DNA from: Typha latifolia
Taxonomy: Eukaryota; Streptophyta; Magnoliopsida; Poales; Typhaceae
Assembly (NCBI GenBank): GCA_019914945.1
Contig: CM034107.1
Span: 4,092,001 to 4,156,000 of the forward strand
Length of the DNA: 64,000 bases
Direction of reading: 5' to 3'
Shown here: positions 60,101-64,000 of the stretch, in pieces
Layout of the letters: the number at the start of each line of letters is the position of its first letter
Position numbering within the stretch: position 1 is the first letter of the stretch
Position numbers and translations under genes: made by a program
The notes under the pieces: model-generated
Database searches by the model: none
Told to the model about the DNA's origin: nothing
Seen by the model: the letters and a program-made list of their open reading frames with translations, nothing else

Positions 60101-63100
60101 TACTTTCTTTTTCTCAAATTTGATCACCTTTATTATTGTTCCTTTCTTTTTTAACTTTTTATCTATAGTTTTTTATTCTTCAAATTGTCTTTATTGCATC
60201 TTTTGTGCCTTAGAGATGAGCGACACTCCTGACATCAAACATTAACATAGTTTAATGTTTAGAGATAAGCTAGACTTTTGCATGTCTAGGACCGTAGATG
60301 TACTTTTGGATGTCCTGGTTGAATGAGTCTTAACTACGACAATAGTTTAATAATTATTACTGGCAAGCTAGGTTTCATTTCTTGCAAGTTTTTTTTTTTC
60401 CTCTTGCTTTTGCCTGAACTTGGCACCAAATTTAAAGGTTGATGCAGGCTTTTGAATAGTCATAGTTTGAATATTCTTCATTGAGCTTTGTCAACTCTGA
60501 GTTCTAATCATATCTGAAGCCTGCATCTAGCTATTTCTAGATTTTTCAGTACTTATTAAATCCCACTGAATTTGGATATATTATTGTCTTTGAAAAAGAA
60601 GATCATGCTTTTAAGTTTTTCCAGGCACGAAAAGTTGGAGTATGCATACCTTGAGTTATATTGCGTATAACAAGTTTAATCCTTCAACTCTCTAAGATAT
60701 GAAATGTAATTGGAGAGCTTCAGGCATTTTTATTCCTATCATGAGCATGGTCCCTCTACCTTCTCAATCACTATTACATTCAGAATTGCTTTCTCTTCAA
60801 GCTCCTTGTTTCATAGATACTTGTGCCATTTTTTGGAGAGAGTGTCTTGCTAAATTTTTCAAGTTGTTTGGCTTCAGTAAACTATGATACATTCAGCAAG
60901 GCTCTGAATCAAGAAAATTGAATTGGAGGTCCAATTAAAACTCCCAATCCCTCTATTAAAAAGAAAAATATCTATTAGGTTTTTTTTTCCTTTTCACTGC
61001 CAAAAAAGTAAAAAAAGAAAGAACTCACCAAGCCTTTTGTCTCAGCTATTTATGTGGGGATCCTTTTTGTCCAGTCATCTCTATTTACTGCAATGGTTGA
61101 TGTCAAATCATGTCTTTTCTTACTAATTCCTCTCATGTTAGTTTTGGCTTCCCTTCCCTCTAGATGGGTGCAAAGATTCTTTTCACTTATTTAGTTTCTT
61201 TATTGGATATTGTCAGAAACTGTATATTAACGGAGTTACCAATATTAAATTAATCTTCAGTTTAATGGTTCATATTCTGCTGTCTCCAACTGGGTGGTGA
61301 AGTGGCCAGAGGTCCTAAAAATGAGAGCTAGATTATAAATTCTATGCCGGGGAATGGAACTATTGTAGCATATTAATTTTTACCTCTCCGTGAAGTGTAA
61401 TTATTTTTCAACATTTCATTACTTGATCTGTCGATTACAAATCTCTATTATTTCATTTTCAGATACATGCACCGCTATCTTTCAGAATAGTCAAATAAAT
61501 ATCAGTGTTGATCTCTTAATTTTTGTTTTCTTTTGTTGTGCAGAGTAATGATCCTAGTCAAAAGAATGCTCAGGCTGTAACTAAGTTCCTTCCTTTGATG
61601 ATTGGTTATTTTGCTCTTTCTGTTCCTTCTGGACTAAGTCTATATTGGTGAGCAGGTGTTACTTTCTTTTCAACTGTTCCTATTGAATAACTTATACGAG
61701 GTCAGAGAATAGTTTAGAATACTGAATTTTCTTGTAGAAAAATAGTTCTTATAGTCTTACAAGGTTGATTTGGCATGAAGGAGCTGGTTCTCTATTATTT
61801 AGTAAAATAGATTGTGATGTTTGTGGAGGCTTATGTAGTAAATGGTTCATGAGGAGATTGAACTGATTCAGAGTTTGGATGCTATTCTACATCTTTCTTA
61901 TTCTTGTGAAATTTTACAACTTCTAGAACATGTTGAACAGATGAATTTAGCTGAGAGAAAAGGACTGGTTAGAAGATTTAGCAATCACTTGCTGGAATTA
62001 GAAAAATGACTTGGATGTTTGCTAAAAACTGGCCTGAGATTTGATCATTTCATAAGGTTGTACAGGAAAGCATGGTGTTTATGAGAGAGATGTGGGTGTT
62101 ATAGTTAACCTACAGATTAGGCTTCTAGAGAATTTTTTTGATACCCACATAGAGATTAAAGAGTAAAACCTCAGAGTTGCTCGAATTATTAGGATTGGTG
62201 TTTGATTCCTTATCTGATTGTCTTAGCAAGCTTAATTTGATAATTTATATTATTTTTATAGGCTTGAAGGAAATATTCAGTGGAACATGTATTTTATTCC
62301 TCTGAGTTTCTGTTTCTTTCAGTTTCTGAACTAGATATTCTGTCCTCTTCTTAGTCGCATTTTCTTTGTATCTATGCTATTACCGTTATTTGTATTTATT
62401 TGGCATGATATACTCTTCTGTTGTGGAAGATCCTTGCTAGTCTGAGAAAATTTCTGCTGCCAGAGATATATTTTGATCTATTAAAAAGGATCTGATCAGT
62501 CAGTTGAACTGATTTCTAGGTTCACAAATAATATTCTGAGCACAGCACAGCAATTATGGCTTCAAAAGCTTGGTGGCGCAAAGAACCCTGTTATAGAGTA
62601 CATTGACAGAGCGGCTAGAGATGAACCATTGAACACTGACAAGTCTGGATCCACCATACAGAAGTCTGTAGGTGAACCTAAAGCAGAAAAAGCAAAGTCC
62701 AGCCAAGATATAAATTCTGGTGGATTGCGTCCTGGTGAAAGGTTAATGTTGGATAATGCTCAGAAGACCATCTTCAAATCTTCATTTCCATTTTGCTTTT
62801 ATTTAGTCATTAACTATAGGATGCAGGTTCAAACAACTAAAGGAGCAAGAGGCAAGGAGAAGAAAGCTAAAGGAAGAAGAGAAGAGAGCAGAAGAGGTAA
62901 CTATAAATTCTCCAGTCATTGCTGAACAACAAAATATGGATGTTAAAGTTGTAAAGAACGCTGATGAACAGGTAGAAGCTGATTTATGCCTGGCTGTAGT
63001 TGGAACTCTGTTGTGCTACATCAATATTTTCTCAATAATAAAGCCACTGACACAAACAGTGTATATAAACAGGATTTTGACCAGGCCCAAACAAAAGTAT

Positions 63101-63357
63101 ACCTGCCAATGAGTAACAATGGAGGACTTAGCCAGGGTGCTGATTCCACTACAGATGTCAGGAATCTTAATGGGAATACACACAAGGTACTCTCTCATTA
63201 ACTAGGACTCTTATGTGAAGGAAGGTTTCATCTAACATGAATGTGATTTAAATTACTTGCAAAAAGAATCCACTTCTTTCTTTTCTAGCATAGTAGTTGG
63301 ACAAAACGGAAGCGAAAGAATAGACGTCGTAATCGACATTGCTTGAGCTGCATGTAG
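54167..63357 (+). CDS. ALB3: ALBINO3, thylakoid membrane protein insertase (YidC/Oxa1/Alb3)
   Basis: Exons: 54167-54511, 55126-55236, 57927-58001, 58214-58274, 58774-58847, 58944-59048, 59715-59822, 61544-61647, 62520-62741, 62827-62971, 63073-63186, 63289-63357; 510 aa. The Ser/Pro/Arg-rich N-terminus is a plastid transit peptide. Membrane segments lie at about 128-148 (YGFAIILLTILVKAATFPLT), 198-216 (CLPTLATIPVWIGLYRAL), 267-287 (LVLPVLLVISQYISAQ) and 306-331 (LPLMIGYFALSVPSGLSLYW), preceding FTNNILSTAQQLWLQKLGGAK, a family hallmark. ALB3 works with cpSRP43/cpSRP54/FtsY to insert light-harvesting proteins. The C-terminal tail has FKQLKEQEARRRK and ends in a basic TKRKRKNRRR cluster, like the cpSRP43-binding region of Arabidopsis ALB3 (462 aa). 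Exons 1-9 are secure; exons 10-12 fit by phase but are less conserved. Confidence 0.92.
55237..57926 (+). other. ALB3 intron 2 (2.7 kb)
   Basis: Long intron between the first membrane segment and the ESALAMRSLQP exon. It holds a short tandem array of tccacag (about 56858-56884) and a 20-bp tandem duplication (taatccttgtctgg repeated, about 57535-57573). The middle portion is AT-rich and probably old repeat, with no recognisable ends. Confidence 0.5.
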
Positions 63358-63895
63358 AACAGTGAGAACTTATGTCACCTTGATGCGTTAAATTAGGTGC
63401 CTTTATGCCTTGTCTTATTATTTCTTTTGTGTGTTAGTTTTGGTCTTCCCCTCTCTCAATGCCTATTTCAATTAAAGCACTCTTACTTTTACTCTCTTGA
63501 ACATGTCCAAACCACCTACAATCAATTATCATAGAAGCTATTCTCTGTCAGATGCACTAATTTTGTCTCTCATTTCTTCTTTCTCTTTTGCTAATAGCCC
63601 AACCTTGCTTAAATTCTATATATACCTCGCATACTAATTTTTCTGTATATTGGAGGTGATTATGAGATGTTAGTTGTTACTCATACATGTAGTTCCTTTT
63701 CAGTTCAATTATTCAGTAAATAGTGATATCATTTATGTGCCTTGATTTAGTTATCCATTGTTATACAATTATTTATGTTGGTACCCGGTGTGAATTCTAA
63801 GTACAGCCACATGAAAGATATCCATTCAACCGACCTTAAGAAGAAATATATATTGCTCATCTGATCTAATATTGAGTTATATGGCTATATATCAG
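63358..63895. other. ALB3 3' UTR or downstream intron
   Basis: If exon 12 is terminal this is 3' UTR and spacer; if the exon at 63896 is used it is intronic. No other feature is visible. Confidence 0.45.
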
Positions 63896-63991
63896 GATGA
63901 AGTGGCTGAGATGCATGCCTCCAGTATCAACCAGACTACAGAGAGTGCTTCTGATGTAAGAGATCAAGAGACTGAAAGAGAAGAAGCTTAG
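63896..63991 (+). CDS. Possible alternative terminal exon of ALB3
   Basis: An acceptor (atatatcag) is followed by 31 open codons starting DEVAEMHASSINQ, ending ETEREEA and a TAG. It is phase 0, as is the donor of exon 11 at 63186, so joining the two would skip exon 12 and replace the basic tail with an acidic one. Acidic stretches do occur in the ALB3 tail of other plants. It could also be the first visible part of another gene or a chance frame. Transcript evidence is absent. Confidence 0.35.
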   Translation, partial: DEVAEMHASSINQTTESASDVRDQETEREEA

Positions 63992-64000
63992 GGATGTAGA

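Overview
The window is nuclear DNA of a flowering plant, and a monocot is my best guess. The evidence is five intron-rich genes with GT-AG introns, GC-rich first exons set in very AT-rich introns, plastid transit peptides, and abundant plant-type LTR, hAT-like and MULE-like repeats. I cannot name the species. No rRNA, convincing tRNA, CRISPR array or bacterial-type operon was seen.

Layout, left to right. 1-3345: an unresolved, possibly minus-strand gene; only one plausible exon (526-672) is visible. 3346-10700: a repeat block with a hAT derivative that still carries the start of its transposase, and a 2.8 kb solo LTR nested inside a second LTR. 11478-15904: a LAMMER-type protein kinase (AFC2, 12 exons, 429 aa). 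15905-18532: spacer with two terminal-inverted-repeat elements. 18533-24711: a copine/VWA-RING E3 ubiquitin ligase of the RGLG family (11 exons, 435 aa). 24712-27814: spacer with a solo LTR, a 31-bp minisatellite and a LINE-type RNase H relic. 27815-33686: a chloroplast ribonucleoprotein of the CP31 type (4 exons, 305 aa). 35146-35250: the first exon of a small conserved membrane-anchored protein whose remaining exons I cannot find. 38672-50584: actin-related protein 3 (ARP3, 10 exons, 425 aa), with a 4.65 kb intron largely made of repeats. 54167-63357: the thylakoid insertase ALBINO3 (12 exons, 510 aa), with a possible alternative last exon at 63896-63991.

All five well-supported genes lie on the plus strand, and each conceptual splice product is full length with the family's key motifs. 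They look like independent housekeeping or regulatory genes: splicing-factor phosphorylation (AFC2), ubiquitination in stress and hormone signalling (RGLG), plastid RNA stability and editing (CP31), actin nucleation (ARP3) and thylakoid protein insertion (ALB3). I see no pathway that joins them beyond two being plastid proteins.

The most informative unusual content is the mobile DNA. Several insertions can be resolved to the base by target-site duplications. One MULE-like insertion is confirmed by an uninterrupted version of the same site in a second copy of the host LTR within this window. I found no evidence of a novel biological system. Exon boundaries were deduced by eye from GT-AG sites, reading frame and family conservation, so they need transcript support.
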